Positions 1 to 20,159 of a DNA stretch of 64,000 nucleotides are shown here, piece after piece. Under the pieces are notes generated by a model. The model had not been told where the DNA came from. It was given only the letters and a program-made list of their open reading frames with translations, and made no database searches. The stretch covers positions 26,270,501 through 26,334,500 of the forward strand of contig NC_080577.1 of assembly GCF_029962835.1 (NCBI RefSeq). The letters run 5' to 3'. A program made the position numbers and the translations under genes. Numbering within the stretch: the first letter of the stretch is position 1; each line of letters opens with the position of its first letter. This DNA comes from Magnolia sinica (Eukaryota > Streptophyta > Magnoliopsida > Magnoliales > Magnoliaceae).

Positions 1-888
1 ATCATGAGCCCCAACGGTACAAAGTGAAAACTGTCTGCTACAGCACATGAATCAAGATCCATGGACACCCTGTCAAATCTGTGAAATCTACTCCGTTCAT
101 CAGGTGATAAACTTTATTTTCACCGTCCACGTCAAAAACTCATATGGGCCATTGAAATGTGTAAGATTATGACTAAAACTTCTAACTTTACACGTTGTGG
201 GCCACATGACTTTTGGATGAGGCTGATTTTTGCTTCTTCCCTTCAACTTTGTAACTCGTAGCTGATGAGCTAGTTTGAAGAAAGATACATACCATATGGG
301 CCCCACCGAAAAAAACCTATGGTTGGCGTCCAATTACTATCGTTTCCTCTTGTGTGGCCACGTGTAACTGTGGATCTAATCTATTATCTAGGCATCGGAT
401 TGCACCTAATGGACGGACTGGATTTCACGTTAGAGACATGGTGGGCCAAAGAGCTTGAGTGTTTTACATATGCAAATTGCCTGTGACCCCACCTACAGGA
501 AGTTCGAGTGGTCGGAAGCTAGGTGGGGCCATATAAACTCCCCTGAGAAATCCAGTCCCAAACTTCCACCGTTGAAACCTTCCTGGAGCCTAACGTGATG
601 TTTATATGCCATCCAAACCGTTCATAAGGTTATTACCCCTGAAATAAACTATATGCGCAAGTATCATCATGATCCAGAACTTCCGTGGCCTAAAACATTT
701 TTCAATGGTGGCCGTTGAATCCCCAGTGTTTCCTGTCGTGGCCCACCTGAGTTTTTTATCTGTCTGATTTTTGGAATTTTCTCGTATTTTGATCTCAAGA
801 ACCTGATGGAGGGAGTAGATTTCTAACAGAAATCTCTATTCGGCCCAACCACCGGAACTTGAGCAGGAAGCGCCCGTCCAGACCGACT
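1..888. other. Repeat-derived upstream intergenic DNA
   Basis: No coding region is supported. Parts from about 540 to 800 resemble the window's common MITE core: a 'gtggcccacctgag' phrase, a 'gccatccaaaccgttcataagg' type phrase, and a 'tgatccagaacttccgtgg' phrase. This suggests an old, decayed copy. Short open frames on either strand are low-value by-products of this repeat. Confidence 0.5.
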
Positions 889-1406
889 AGACGCCGATTG
901 AGTACTACCCGCCGTATCTGACCAGGAGCAGACAGTGCTCTGAGTGTCCACCGTAATATATGGGTTTTATCCACACCGTCCATCCATTTTTCCATATCAT
1001 TTTAGGTACGAAACCAAAAAAGACACTGATTTGATGCTCAAGTGGACCACACCATAGGAGGCAGCGGAGATAATGACACCCACCGTTGAGATCTTTCTAA
1101 GGCCCACCTTGATGGTTAACTGCCACCCAACCCGTTCATAAGGTCACATAAACCTGGATGAAGGGAAAAAAAACAAATATCAGCTTCATCCAAAACTTTT
1201 GTGGCCCATAAATGTTTTCAACTCTAAGTGTTTAATTCCTACTGTGGTTCACTTGAGCCTTGGAACAGCCTCATTTTTAGGTCTCTACCGTGAAATGATA
1301 ATGGAAAATGGATGGACAGTGTGGATAAAACACATACATTTCCAAAGCCCCTCATCGCCCGTTCGTTTCAAGCTAGGGATGGCAGGGTAGTACCTAATCC
1401 GCGTCC
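889..1406. mobile_element. Long-TIR MITE, common core family
   Basis: The left end (AGACGCCGATTGAGTACTACCC) matches the reverse complement of the right end (GGACGCGGATTAGGTACTACCC at most positions). The similarity continues inward through 'gttttatccacaccgtccatccattttt'. The middle carries the family core (isolated phrases 'gtggaccacacca', 'ggtcacataaacctggatgaaggg'). It is non-coding. I could not find a matching 9-bp target duplication, so the copy is old or its ends are slightly misplaced. Confidence 0.7.
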
Positions 1407-2201
1407 TTCGAATACGTGTTTGACGCGCTGCGCAAAACAGGGTGTCGCTGGGTAGTCTGGTTCGAATAAATGAACTTCCATGCAGCATTGCAGTGTAGGT
1501 GGTTAGTTCGTACGCATGCACTCCACAATTTAAGCATTGCATACATCTATCTAAGATCAAACCGTCCAGATTGTAGCTACCACCATAGATAAGTTATAAC
1601 CACAAAATCAAATTATCTAAACCATTATAACCTCCGATTAGTGAACATTTCTTTGTTGAATATGGACGGTTGATTTACCTCTTTTAATTATTTTTATGGT
1701 TCATGAACCTTCCAAGAGTCGGACCGTGATTTGGATGGTTTGCTTTTAACTCTGAGTGCATGAAATATTGCACGGGTTTTAGATCTACTTCGCAATTTTC
1801 AGTGGCGTTTCCATCGGTCCGTCCATTGGTAAGATAAACTCTAGTGTCCTTGAGTCAAGGATGCTCAGGTTTTCCTCGAGAGTCGAGATTGTATAAAAAG
1901 ATCATTGATCAGACCGTTGATCTGATCGGTCCTAACATCAATGGTTTCAGCAAGTCTCTTTAGATTGAAAGATGGCAGTGGTCCAGCATTTAGCCCTCTT
2001 TCCGATGAATATAAGCCGTTGATGTCTTCTCTACACGACTATCTATTTATAGATAGCATATGGAAGAGCTGTTCCAACTGGGAGAACCCTCCATCCATGC
2101 GCCAGCTCATCAGATTGGAGGTCCAGGTCAGCGAACTGTGGGGTCCACATCCGCGAGGTTAGAGCTCTCCGATAGACGTGCGGAGTACCAGGCGTAAATG
2201 G
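1407..2201. other. Intergenic DNA, no feature recognised
   Basis: I see no gene, RNA gene or clear terminal inverted repeat here. Composition is ordinary AT-rich plant intergenic sequence. A 73-residue open frame near 1941-2162 has no recognisable motif and no exon context. Confidence 0.4.
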
Positions 2202-2210
2202 GCACGCAAC

Positions 2211-2474
2211 GAGTAATTGACCACTGTAAATGCTACCTTTTACCCAGCGTCTTTTCCAACCGCTCCCAAACTTACTTTTCCAATCTAAGCTTTTTACGTA
2301 CGGACAGACTAGTTGAGGTAGAAATACCCTTTCTTTTCAAAGCTACTGAAGCAGGGGTATTTTCGTCCTCAAATAGTCTATCCGTACATGAGAGGTTTAG
2401 ACTGGAAATGTAAGTTTGAGATAGCTCGGAAAAGACGCTGGTTAAAAGGTGGGATTCACAATGGTCAATTTCTC
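2211..2474. mobile_element. Palindromic Mutator-like MITE with 9-bp TSD
   Basis: The element is almost wholly an inverted repeat. The left arm begins GAGTAATTGACCACTG and the reverse complement of the right arm begins GAGAAATTGACCATTG. Similarity runs about 130 bp inward, so the same peptide-like frame appears on both strands. It is flanked by GCACGCAAC (2202-2210) and GCATGCAAC (2475-2483), a 9-bp direct repeat with one mismatch. A 9-bp duplication is the hallmark of Mutator/MULE transposition. It has no coding capacity and would need a transposase supplied elsewhere. Confidence 0.82.
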
Positions 2475-2648
2475 GCATGCAACCCCATATTTGATACTCC
2501 GGCAGAGTATGATAGTTGATACTCAGGCGCTACACGGTCATAAAATGAAACCAAATGCAACCGTCCAAATCTTGGGCCCCGCCACTTCGATCTTTTGTTT
2601 TGCAAATTGGTAGACGTTCCAAATGAAATACAATAGGTTGAAACATGG

Positions 2649-3134
2649 GGAGCGGATTAGGTGCACCCCGGCCTCAGTGCAGCCGTGACAGTGGGACCCA
2701 CCTTGATGTATATGTACTTATATCCACACGGTCCATCTGTTTTGTCAGCTCATTTATAGGTGATAAGCTTAAAAATAAAGCAGATACAAATCTCAGGTGG
2801 ACCACATTACAGGAAACAATTGTGATTGAATTCTTATCATTAAAAAATTCTTCTATAATGTTTACTTTCCATTCAATCTGTCGATAAGGTCACACAGGCC
2901 TGAATGAAGGGGGGAAAACAAGTACCAACTTGATCTATAAAAAAATTTGGCCCACAAGAAGTTTCTAATGGACAATCATTACCGTTTCCTGTAATTTGGT
3001 CCACCTAATACTTGGATCTGCTTCATTTTTGGTCTCATGTCCTAAAATGATCTAAAAAAGTGGATGAACAGCGTAGATATACTACACATGCATCAAAGTG
3101 GGCTCCACAATCAGGACCACACCTAATCTTCTCC
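2649..3134. mobile_element. Long-TIR MITE, common core family
   Basis: The left end GGAGCGGATTAGGTGCACC pairs with the reverse complement of the right end, GGAGAAGATTAGGTGTGG. Both lead into 'gtgggacccaccttgatgta' and 'tccacacggtccatctg' type phrases. The core 'caggtggaccacattacagg' and 'ggtcacacaggcctgaatgaagg' is present. It ends about 450 bp upstream of the Alba gene start codon. No target duplication was identified. Confidence 0.72.
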
Positions 3135-3399
3135 CTCATATGTTACCAAAATGTCTAGGAATCAGAGATCGGATCGTCCAATCAATCCAACTTTGGAAAG
3201 ATAGTCTACATGGACTTAATTAAACAACTCTAGACGGTTAAATATGATTAATGTACACCGCGTGTAAAAGAACAAAGTGCCTGAGCATGAACCTTCGTAG
3301 TCTTTCAGAGTAGAAAATAGCTACACTTAATCTAATTTTCAGGGTTTAAATAAAGAAGTACGTTAATGAAAATAAATAAGCACTAATCTCACCAGAGAC

Positions 3400-3585
3400 A
3401 GCCAGTGGTTGTTTGTTTATAGTCGTTGATAAAATAAAAGTAGCGGAGGTTTTAAGCGCGCGCTAGGGTTTAGGGCTCTCTAGGGTTTTCTCCTTCCCTC
3501 TCTATTTCTCTCTCTCTCTCTCTCTCCGTCTTGTATTTTCGCCTCCCCAAAAACCCTAACAATCCAAATCAGAGGGTGGAGAAGC
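3400..3585 (+). promoter_or_regulatory. Proximal promoter and 5' leader of the Alba gene
   Basis: The stretch contains CTAGGGTTTAGGG at 3462-3474, a second TAGGGTTTT at 3481-3489 and AAACCCTAAC at 3551-3560. These are telo-box motifs (AAACCCTAA in either orientation), known from promoters of plant translation and RNA-handling genes. A CT repeat at 3507-3527 is typical of a plant 5' leader. The transcription start is inferred to lie near 3470-3510; no clear TATA box was assigned. Confidence 0.55.
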
Positions 3586-12009
<8,424 letters not shown>

Positions 12010-12330
12010 AAGATGGATGGTGGCTGGCGGCATCCTCTAATGCTTGCTTGGGGTTTTAATAGGGGGAGAATATATTCAGGGGATGTTTTGGAGCTAAAGA
12101 AGCAATAGGTTTGTTGTTTCTCTATTAGATTGTGGATGTGGGCAGCCTTTATTTTCTTTGTTTGATTGTTTGTTTTTTCTCTCCACCTGAAGGTAGTAGT
12201 TAGAGCCAGAAATGTAATTCATTCCATATGTTTTCTCTTTTCTTAGCTTACTATACTCGACCTGAACGTCCCTCCCCATGTATCTACCACCAATTTTCAT
12301 AGTGAATACCTTTGAAACTTACTCTCCGAG
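12010..12330 (+). other. Probable 3' UTR of the Alba gene
   Basis: T-rich sequence follows the TAA stop, with 'aatgtaattc' and 'tttgtttgattgtttgt' stretches that suit plant near-upstream polyadenylation elements. The exact cleavage site cannot be placed. Confidence 0.45.
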
Positions 12331-13130
12331 CCCTTTCGGCCTCCTCTCTTTTTTTTCTTTTTTTTCTTTTTGAGGAATTGGGTCTGTTGGTCCAGCTATA
12401 TGGATGGACCATGCTCCCAAAATCTCATTGATAGACCGAAATAGGGTAGATAGTTGAAAAGTACAGCAGCTGTTCCCTTTGAACTGAAAGACACAAGATT
12501 GATGGATTGTATCTTTTCTTATTCAAGATATTCTACTGAAAAGGGACCCAATTCTGGGTGAATTATTATGTAGGCCTGGCCCATAAATCAGGCCAATCTA
12601 CTCCACATATAGCAGGCCACATGTATAGGAGTGAAAATGGGTTTAGGTATGATTATGTGAAAAGGCTGGGATGCCGGCTTACTGGCTCTTTGACATTTGA
12701 ATTAGTTCAGCTGGCCTGGCTATGCTATTGGGCATGTAAGCATAATCTGGCCGTCTTACATTGAGGTCCCATCTTTAGGCCCATGTTAGCCCTTTTATCC
12801 TTTGGGGCCCATTTGGATCAGCAATCTTGGAAGATTGGCCAATTCAACCAATAAAGGACGTTGATTTGATGGGAAGGGCCGCGTGAACTGGATTAAGGTA
12901 GAGCCATCTCTCCAAAAGTTAGTGACTTGCCAATCGGGCCGTTGATCTAGTGGGGAGCTAACTTAGGTGGCCCATATCTCAAAAAGAACACATCCAATGA
13001 ACCTAGGCAGCACTCTTCTTTACTTAATCAGACTTGCATTCATATCAAATAATGGTCGCTTTATTTTCCACCATGTCTTGTCGAAAGACATTGATCAGAT
13101 ATTTAGGTCCATTTGATACATATTGTTTTT
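12331..13130. other. Intergenic DNA, nothing recognised
   Basis: There is no gene or clear repeat boundary. Phrases such as 'ggcccatttggatca' hint at decayed MITE sequence, but no terminal inverted repeat could be paired. Confidence 0.4.
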
Positions 13131-13189
13131 GATGAAAAGCAATTTTGCCATTGGCAGTATAAGATGCGAGATGGATGATTCCATTCGTA

Positions 13190-13796
13190 TCTATATGCCA
13201 CCCTGCCATGAAAGGCATAGGACCAAAAAGGAGGCAGATCGAAGGCTTAAGTGGGCCACACCACAGGAAGCATTGGGGATTGAAAGCCTACCATTGAAAT
13301 ATTCCTGGGAGCTACAAAAGTTTTTTTAATAAGGCTGATATTTGTCTTCACTTTATTCAGGTCTATGTGACCTTATGAACAGTTTTGATGGCAAATAAAC
13401 ATCACGGTGGATGCTAGGAAGTTTTCAAGGGTTACAATCCCCACTGATGATCCTGTAGTGTGGTCCATTTGAGCCTTTGATCAGACTCCTTTTTGGACTT
13501 ATGCCCTAAAATGATCTGTCAAAATAGATGGATGGCTTGAACATGTTGGATGACAAATAAACATAAAAGTGGGCACTAGGAAGTTTTCTACGGTAGGAGT
13601 TCAATCCTCACTGCACCTGTGGTGTGGTCCATTTGAGCCTTTGATCTGCCTCCTTTTTGGACTCATACCCTAAAATGATCTGTTAAAATAAATGGATGGC
13701 ATGGATAAAACATATACATCATGGTGGACCCCACAGAGGCCCTGACTTACTGTCCGTGTTTAACCTAGTCCTGTTGGGGGTAGTACCTAATACGCG
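13190..13796. mobile_element. Core-family MITE copy with internal duplication
   Basis: The interior has the family core ('agtgggccacaccacaggaag', 'gtctatgtgaccttatgaac'). The right end is GGGGTAGTACCTAATACGCGTCC, like the right ends of the copies at 889-1406 and 63151-63562. A segment of about 180 bp containing 'gtggtccatttgagcctttgatc' is present twice (near 13460 and 13625). The left end is not well conserved. Confidence 0.62.
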
Positions 13797-13799
13797 TCC

Positions 13800-15470
13800 T
13801 ATGAGCTTAGTTCATGTTAGGTTGTAGAGTTTCAGAACAAGAAAGGTGGGCCGACAGGGTGAATCCGGAATGTCAAAAGCTGGGAGGGGAACCTTCTCCT
13901 TTGCGTCGGAGAACCATTGGACCATAGTTACATGGTTCACCCAGTAGATAACTTCCAACCTTTTAAGTTCCTGTGACATCCAATCCCCCTAATAGGTTGT
14001 CCCCACCATGAAGATCACCTTAGTGCAAAATTCAGTCCTTTCCACTCATCAAGTGAGCCACACCATAAGAAACAGTGTTTAGCCATTGACAAATGGCAAA
14101 ATACAAATGGGGTCCACTTGATGAATAGATAGGGCTGATTTTTTCATAAAGTGTTCCTCATTGTAAGGCCAATCTTCTTAATAGGTTAGATGTCCCATGC
14201 TCCGCTGGTTAATTAGACTATAACATATGGTCTCTCTCTGTGCGTAAGTTCCCGTCTACCCACTAGATAACTTCCAAAAGTTCATGTGTGAGAGATCCTA
14301 TCCGTCCAATGGGTTAGTCCCACCACGTGGTTCACCTTTGAAAAAATCAGATATATCCACTCATCGAATGGGCCATGCTAAGGAAACAGTTGGGAGGGGA
14401 ACACCCCTTTATTTTTTTATGAAGCCTGCCATGATGTGTATGTGAAATTCACTCCAACCATTGCATGTGTCATCCCATGTTAGCCCAAGGCCAAAATATC
14501 AAGTTGACCTGTCAGTTTGGTGGGCCACATTAAAGAAAACAGCTGAGAGAGATGTCTACGGTTGATTTTTTTAAAGGTTTACCATGATGATTATATGAAA
14601 TCTACCTGTACCACACTAAAATTTACCTAGGGCCATCCGTGATTAGGTGAGTCATACGGAGGGAAACAGTTTGGAAGGTGGGTGATTAGGTGAGCCATAT
14701 AGAGGGAAATACTTTGGAAGGTGGGCGTCGCCCTGTACTCTATTTCTAATCACGTGGTCCAACTGAATCAATGAATAAGGTGGGTTTTTACTCTTTTAGT
14801 TAAAATTGGGTTATGCACCTTATTGTTGGAGTGAATTTCAGAAACACATCATGGTGGCCCACCTGAACCAGCTGATCCATTGTTTTGCGAGCCATGTCTG
14901 GTCCTGACTTGTTGGCTTCAATTAGGAGGTGAATTAGGGGTGGAGACTCATGATACCAACTAGTACAAATCCCAACCGAGTTGAGAGGCTCGGACAAGTC
15001 AGGCCAAGTGAGTGATCCATGGGTGTGGGTGGGTGAAACAGACATAGAGAGGAGATGGTTTACAAGACATGAGGTGGTGCACGGAGGCCCATTGGAGTTA
15101 ATTGATACTTTGACATAGTAAGATGTTTGTATGAACGTTGGAACGCGGGGATTGTGCTCACGAAGATCTTTCAAGGCTTTGTGCCTTGAGATATGAAATG
15201 TTTAACTTAGATGTGCCACTGGCTAATTAATTTAGATTTCCGCAGTTGGTTAGACCTTGTAGAATTCTTAGAAATAAGTGAATCTAGGAATTCCCTGTTT
15301 TGATAATAACTCCTGATATGTGATCTGGGATTCTAAGTAGGGGACCATGGTAACGGAGAAAGAACATACTAGGCACATTCTCTGCCCACATGTGAGTATG
15401 GTCTCTACTTTATGGGATTTAACAAACTTCAAAAGATTGGATAGTCCCAGCTCCTTAGATGGATGAATGA
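13800..15470. other. Decayed repeat DNA
   Basis: Repeated phrases such as 'ccactcatc(a/g)a(a/g)tg(a/g)gcca', 'ggaaacagttgggaggggaac' and 'gatgtgtatgtgaaattcactccaacca' occur several times. They resemble the arms of the TIR element at 54831-56441. No intact boundary or coding region was found. Confidence 0.5.
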
Positions 15471-16190
15471 TATGTGATGCATTAGTGCATTATCCAATTC
15501 AAGAGTGGGAGTGAGGATCAAAATGTAAGTAATCTGTCAAGACTTATTTACTTGAAATAGATAGTAAAGAAAGGAAAGATATGAATGATGCAGCGGGTGC
15601 AATGTCCAATTCAGGAGTGGGAGTGGGGGATCAAAACACAAGTGATCCACCATGACTCATTTACTTGAGAGATATGGGTAAAAAAAAAAAAAAGATAGAA
15701 AAAACACTCCAGTCAATCTGAGTTTTTGATGTGGAAGAATCTAGAGAACCAACAAGCCCTATAGTATACACTCGGATAGACTAGAGAAGTAGGGGGTTCA
15801 GGAGAGATGATAATGTAAATGGTAAATGTAAGTATGGTAAAGCTGATGAATGATGCATAGTGCAATGTACAACTCAAGAATGAGAGTGAAGAATCGAAAC
15901 ACAAATGATCTTCTAGAACCCATTTACCTAAAAGAGATAGTGAAGAAAAGGAAAATACCTCATTCATTTTGAGTTCTTGATATGGCAAGATCTGAAAACT
16001 CGACAAGCCCTAGAGCATACATTCAAATTGACTAAAGCAGGGGGGTTTAGAATGAATGTGATGTTGTGGATAACTATAAGCGAAATAGAATGCATGTAAA
16101 TGATGCCACGCAAGATGACCAGTTAATGAAAATGTGAGAGAGGGAAGAAAAGACCCGACACTCTTCGTAAAAGGGATAATCGGATATTTC
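15470..16190. repeat. Diverged tandem repeat block
   Basis: Three copies of a phrase like 'gatgca..g.gcaatgtccaattcaggagtggg' followed by 'catttacttgagagata' occur near 15475, 15590 and 15850. Two copies of 'tgagttcttgatatggcaagatct' followed by 'acaagccctagagcatac' occur near 15717 and 15967. The longer period is about 245 bp. Origin is unknown; no coding function is visible. Confidence 0.65.
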
Positions 16191-18044
16191 AACCCTCGAC
16201 CTTACTCCACAAAATCTAGACCATTGAAATGACTTGTATTGATTGGATGATGGCTTTGAGCGGTTTGGATTGACTTAAATATGAGTTGGGGTTTTGATTA
16301 TTTGTATGATTTGGATTACTAAGATTGGATGGATGGATGCTTTGGATGACTTGAACAACTAGAATTTGATGGTATGACTTAGATGGGTTAGGTTAGATGG
16401 GCTAGATGGGCAATGTAAGTTGGTAAAGATGGGTTTTGTTGGAAAAGATGGCTTGGGCTAGATGAGCTAGGCCTGGAAAGGAGTGACTAGGTTGTGGGTG
16501 AAAGACGTCTCCCTCATCTCCTCTTGGTGTGTTGGTATGTGTGAAAATGAAAAGGTGAAGGGATATTTATAGGTGGAGGTAGTGGTATAGTAGAGATTTG
16601 TATGAAGTTTCGGGTCAAATGGAGGCTTGGAGGGTGGTACTTGGTTGAGGGAATGAAAATGCCCCGTGACACTCTCCCATTGGCTAGAGGGTATAGTAGA
16701 AATGGTAATAAGAGTGAACTCAAAGGATAATTCAATCATTCAGGCCCATACGCAATACTCGAAGTGGGGGGCAGAATTCTTTCCCCTCCACCTAAGCAAA
16801 CCTTAGGTTGTGGAATCATCCACGTGGCAGGCGACTCATAACGAGCCACCTGCAGCACATTATATGCCGCCCACCTCGTGGATTGCTCCCAAATTTCACA
16901 CTTAAAGCGGAACTCGAAACGCACAATATCCAAGTGGCAAGCGACACATAATGTTCCACCCACTACATGGATTGATCCCAAATTTCATGGGAATCTCTAG
17001 TGGGTTTTGTAGATACTTTTGAGGTTCTTGGTTTAGAAGTGGGTCCTACAAGGTATGGACTTGGATTTTGGGCCCAAATTCGAGTTGAACTCAATTTGGA
17101 TTTGGCTTGTATTTAGCTCAAATTTAGCTTACATTTGACTCAGGTTTTGGCTAGGCTTTGAATTGAGGGTATTGGATTTAGGTTTGGTTTGCAGAAAACT
17201 TACAAGTCACGTACATTCTAGATTTTATTACAATCGATTGTCCCGTACATGGTAGAGTATCTACAGTTTGATGCAAATTCACTATATATGTGTGGGATAC
17301 GTCTCCTTGATTGAACCGTTCAAGTGTTCGAATCATTCATCATATATTTATCAATCAACGGGTAAATCTAGGAACTTTTTTGTATAAGAGTCATACAAAT
17401 TAGAGCCTAAATTTTATATAAATTATTGTAAGCTAATCATATTTCATGCATATATATTATTAGCACATATGTGTCAACCATTACACTTTACTTGAGCACC
17501 AAAGTTTTTTCACTCAAAAGGAGAAGTTGAATCCAACAACCATATGGCCATAAGTCTTACGCCAACCATATAATCATCATTCTATTTTTATATTTTGTGG
17601 TAACTTAACATTAGATTGTATTAAATAAAATACCTAAAGGATACATATGTAGAATTATCTTGTAGAAAAATACATATAATACAGGAATATAAAAGGCGAT
17701 TTAGACAAAATATCGACACTGCCAATTTAGACAAATTATTGATAACGCTATCGACTTCTTGGTGAATATGACATGTCACCCTTCTACTATTGCCCAACAT
17801 TATTTTATTTCCCTTGATCAAATTATTTAATTTTCCAACATGGGGTTTGGATGCACAAGGAAGAGACAATGAGCACTAAGTTACCCTCTATCTCAACTCT
17901 AGAATGTCTAAAGACATTGATAACTTAATACCTAACTTTTCTCTCTAAAACTCTTTTCATGTCTTTTAATTAATTAAAATTTTACTCTCTTAAAAAACTA
18001 ATCGCATGCCTATGGCATGTGCAAGGCACGTTAAGGGAGAGTAG

Positions 18045-18079
<35 letters not shown>

Positions 18080-18390
18080 GAGAAAAGTGTGACTACAGAT
18101 AATAATATTTTCAATAGTAAATGACTCATCCCTACTTTTTTTAATTATGTGTCACACTCAAGTGTTAAACTTGCTTTATTTTTTTATTGACATACCAACA
18201 TGAGGATGAGGCAATACATGTACAAAGTAGATTTTGTATGGTCATCATAAGGACCTTGACCCTCTCTTAAGGGAATGCACTTATGTCCATGTAAGATGTA
18301 TTGGCATCCGAGAATTCAATCAATGCGACTTTAAAGGTTGGCCATATACACAATAGCCAAATGGATGAAAAGTCTTAATCTAGTACATGT
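16191..18390. other. Intergenic DNA with local direct repeats
   Basis: Near 16820-16990 two diverged copies of 'ggcaggcgactcataa ... gtggattgctcccaaatttca' occur. Around 16250-16450 there are many 'gattggatg'/'agatgggctag' short repeats. A GA microsatellite lies at 18047-18076. No gene is supported; the overlapping open frames at 16467-16981 show no known motif. Confidence 0.45.
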
Positions 18391-18394
18391 GTAC

Positions 18395-18800
18395 CGCATC
18401 TACGGATAATAGATGCTTGACAACTAAAACTTGGATAATGCTGATAGCTTTTGACCACCTCTTCATTAAAAGAAAACTACTCCATAAGAAAAATTAAAAC
18501 AAACACTTACCATCTTATATTTGGCTATTTCTACAACTTATAAAAATATAAAAAAGTTTGGTAAAATAAGATACATTATCAGCCTATAGATAATGGATTC
18601 TTAATATCTAAAACTTAGATAATATTGATAGTTTTTTTTTATCCCCTCTCTATTAAAAGAACAATGCTCTATAAAAAAAAATTAATTAAAAAATTAAAAT
18701 TAAAATTAAAACAAACATTTTCTATCTTATATTTGGTCATTTTTACAACTTATAACAATATATGAAAATTTGGTAAAATAGAGTACATTGTTAATCTAAT
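18395..18800. repeat. Tandem duplication, about 185-bp AT-rich unit
   Basis: Two copies share 'ataatgctgatag', 'cattaaaagaa', 'atcttatatttggctatttctacaactta' and 'tttggtaaaata'. The second starts near 18585. It is non-coding. Confidence 0.78.
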
Positions 18801-18879
18801 TAATTTTTTGGATCGGTTGCATTGTAAAGCTTAGTAGATTAAGTTTAACCCACTATACTATATGTGAGACTCATCGTAA

Positions 18880-19130
18880 TGTATGCATGACATCGAACCC
18901 ATCTATCATGTAAAACCCTCATGTTTTCCTTTGTGCCTAAAAAATCAGGTGGGCCACACCACATGAAATAGTTGGAATGAGAATGCACACCATTAAAAAT
19001 CTTAAAAAATTCATGTGGGTCCCAATATGTTTTGTATATGTCATCCGATCCATTTAGAAGATTCACCCTACTAAGATGACTGAACACCCAAAAATCAGGC
19101 CATTCAAAAATGAAGGTGGGTCATATCACA
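18880..19130. mobile_element. Fragment of core-family MITE
   Basis: It contains 'caggtgggccacaccacatg' and 'atgtgggtcccaatatgttttgtatatgtcatcc', part of the common core. Ends could not be defined. Confidence 0.5.
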
Positions 19131-19544
19131 CTTCGAATATTATCTTTTGAATTTGATCACACATCTTATCGTAATAGTCAAATTCTTTCTTAACCGAACC
19201 TGCCTGCCTATAAAGCTAGAATGACTACTTACCTAAGGAATTAAATAGTTAGAAGTTGAATGTGGAAAGTGATTAGTGATGAATGGTAATTATGAAATTG
19301 GTTTGCGAGCATCTCACATCTAGATCTATTTTAGAGGTTTTAGGCATAATTTTACTTGGTGTGGCATACTTGAGTTTTGAATAGGTCTGATATTTGAGTA
19401 TAAAGGAGAACATGATGCTTCTCACATGATGGACGGATTGGATGACATGCAAACATTATGGTAGACCCCACACATCACATTATATAAGTCATCTTGTTGA
19501 CAAACTGTCACATCACTACATGTGCCAGCATTACATATGGTATT

Positions 19545-20121
19545 TGTTGAAATTAGTGTCTCCAATCTATGCTAGAACAAGGAATTTTGATTGATCGACA
19601 ATATGAGTTTTCTAGCTGGATAATTTTTAATGGTTTCAATCGATCAATCAACCATCTAGTTCAATTGATCGAAAAAATTCAAAAAAAAAAAAAAATCAAA
19701 TTAAATCTCTAGACACTTTTAAGTATGTTTGATTGATCAAACATGGAGGCTCGATCAATCGAGGATTGCTCAATTGGTGGTTAAATTGATGGTGCACGCA
19801 GTTTTGTGTAATTATGCGATTTGTTTCCTATTTCGGGTGTAACACTATATATATGGGTGTAATGTGATATTAGAATAATCTTAAGTGAACGAGTACTTGT
19901 TCTAAATTAGAGCTAGGGTTTTGAGATTGATTTTTCGTATCTATAAGTCATTTTTATCTCTTGTAATTCATTTTCATAGTAGATTAATTATTGCTTTGTT
20001 TTGTGATTTTTTTCGAAAGGGTTTTTGTACGTAAAATTATGTGTTCTCTATGGTTATTTTATTTGCTTTTATCTCTCATTTATGTAATTCTACTTAGGGG
20101 TTACTTTCGTGGCTCCCAACA
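19545..20121 (+). repeat. 5' LTR of the copia element
   Basis: 577 bp, TG...CA ends. It contains several 'gatcgatcaatcga' like phrases that also occur in the other LTR. Confidence 0.92.
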
Positions 20122-20123
20122 AG

Positions 20124-20135
20124 TGGTATCAGAGC
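20124..20135 (+). other. tRNA-iMet primer-binding site
   Basis: TGGTATCAGAGC lies two bases after the 5' LTR. It is complementary to the 3' end of plant initiator methionine tRNA and would prime minus-strand synthesis. Confidence 0.93.
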
Positions 20136-20159
20136 TATATGTTGGGATTCGAGTTTGAA

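Noticed and set aside
16467-16981. Overlapping minus-strand frames that look mildly protein-like
   Set aside because: No recognisable domain, several overlapping frames of similar length, and local direct repeats explain the open stretches.
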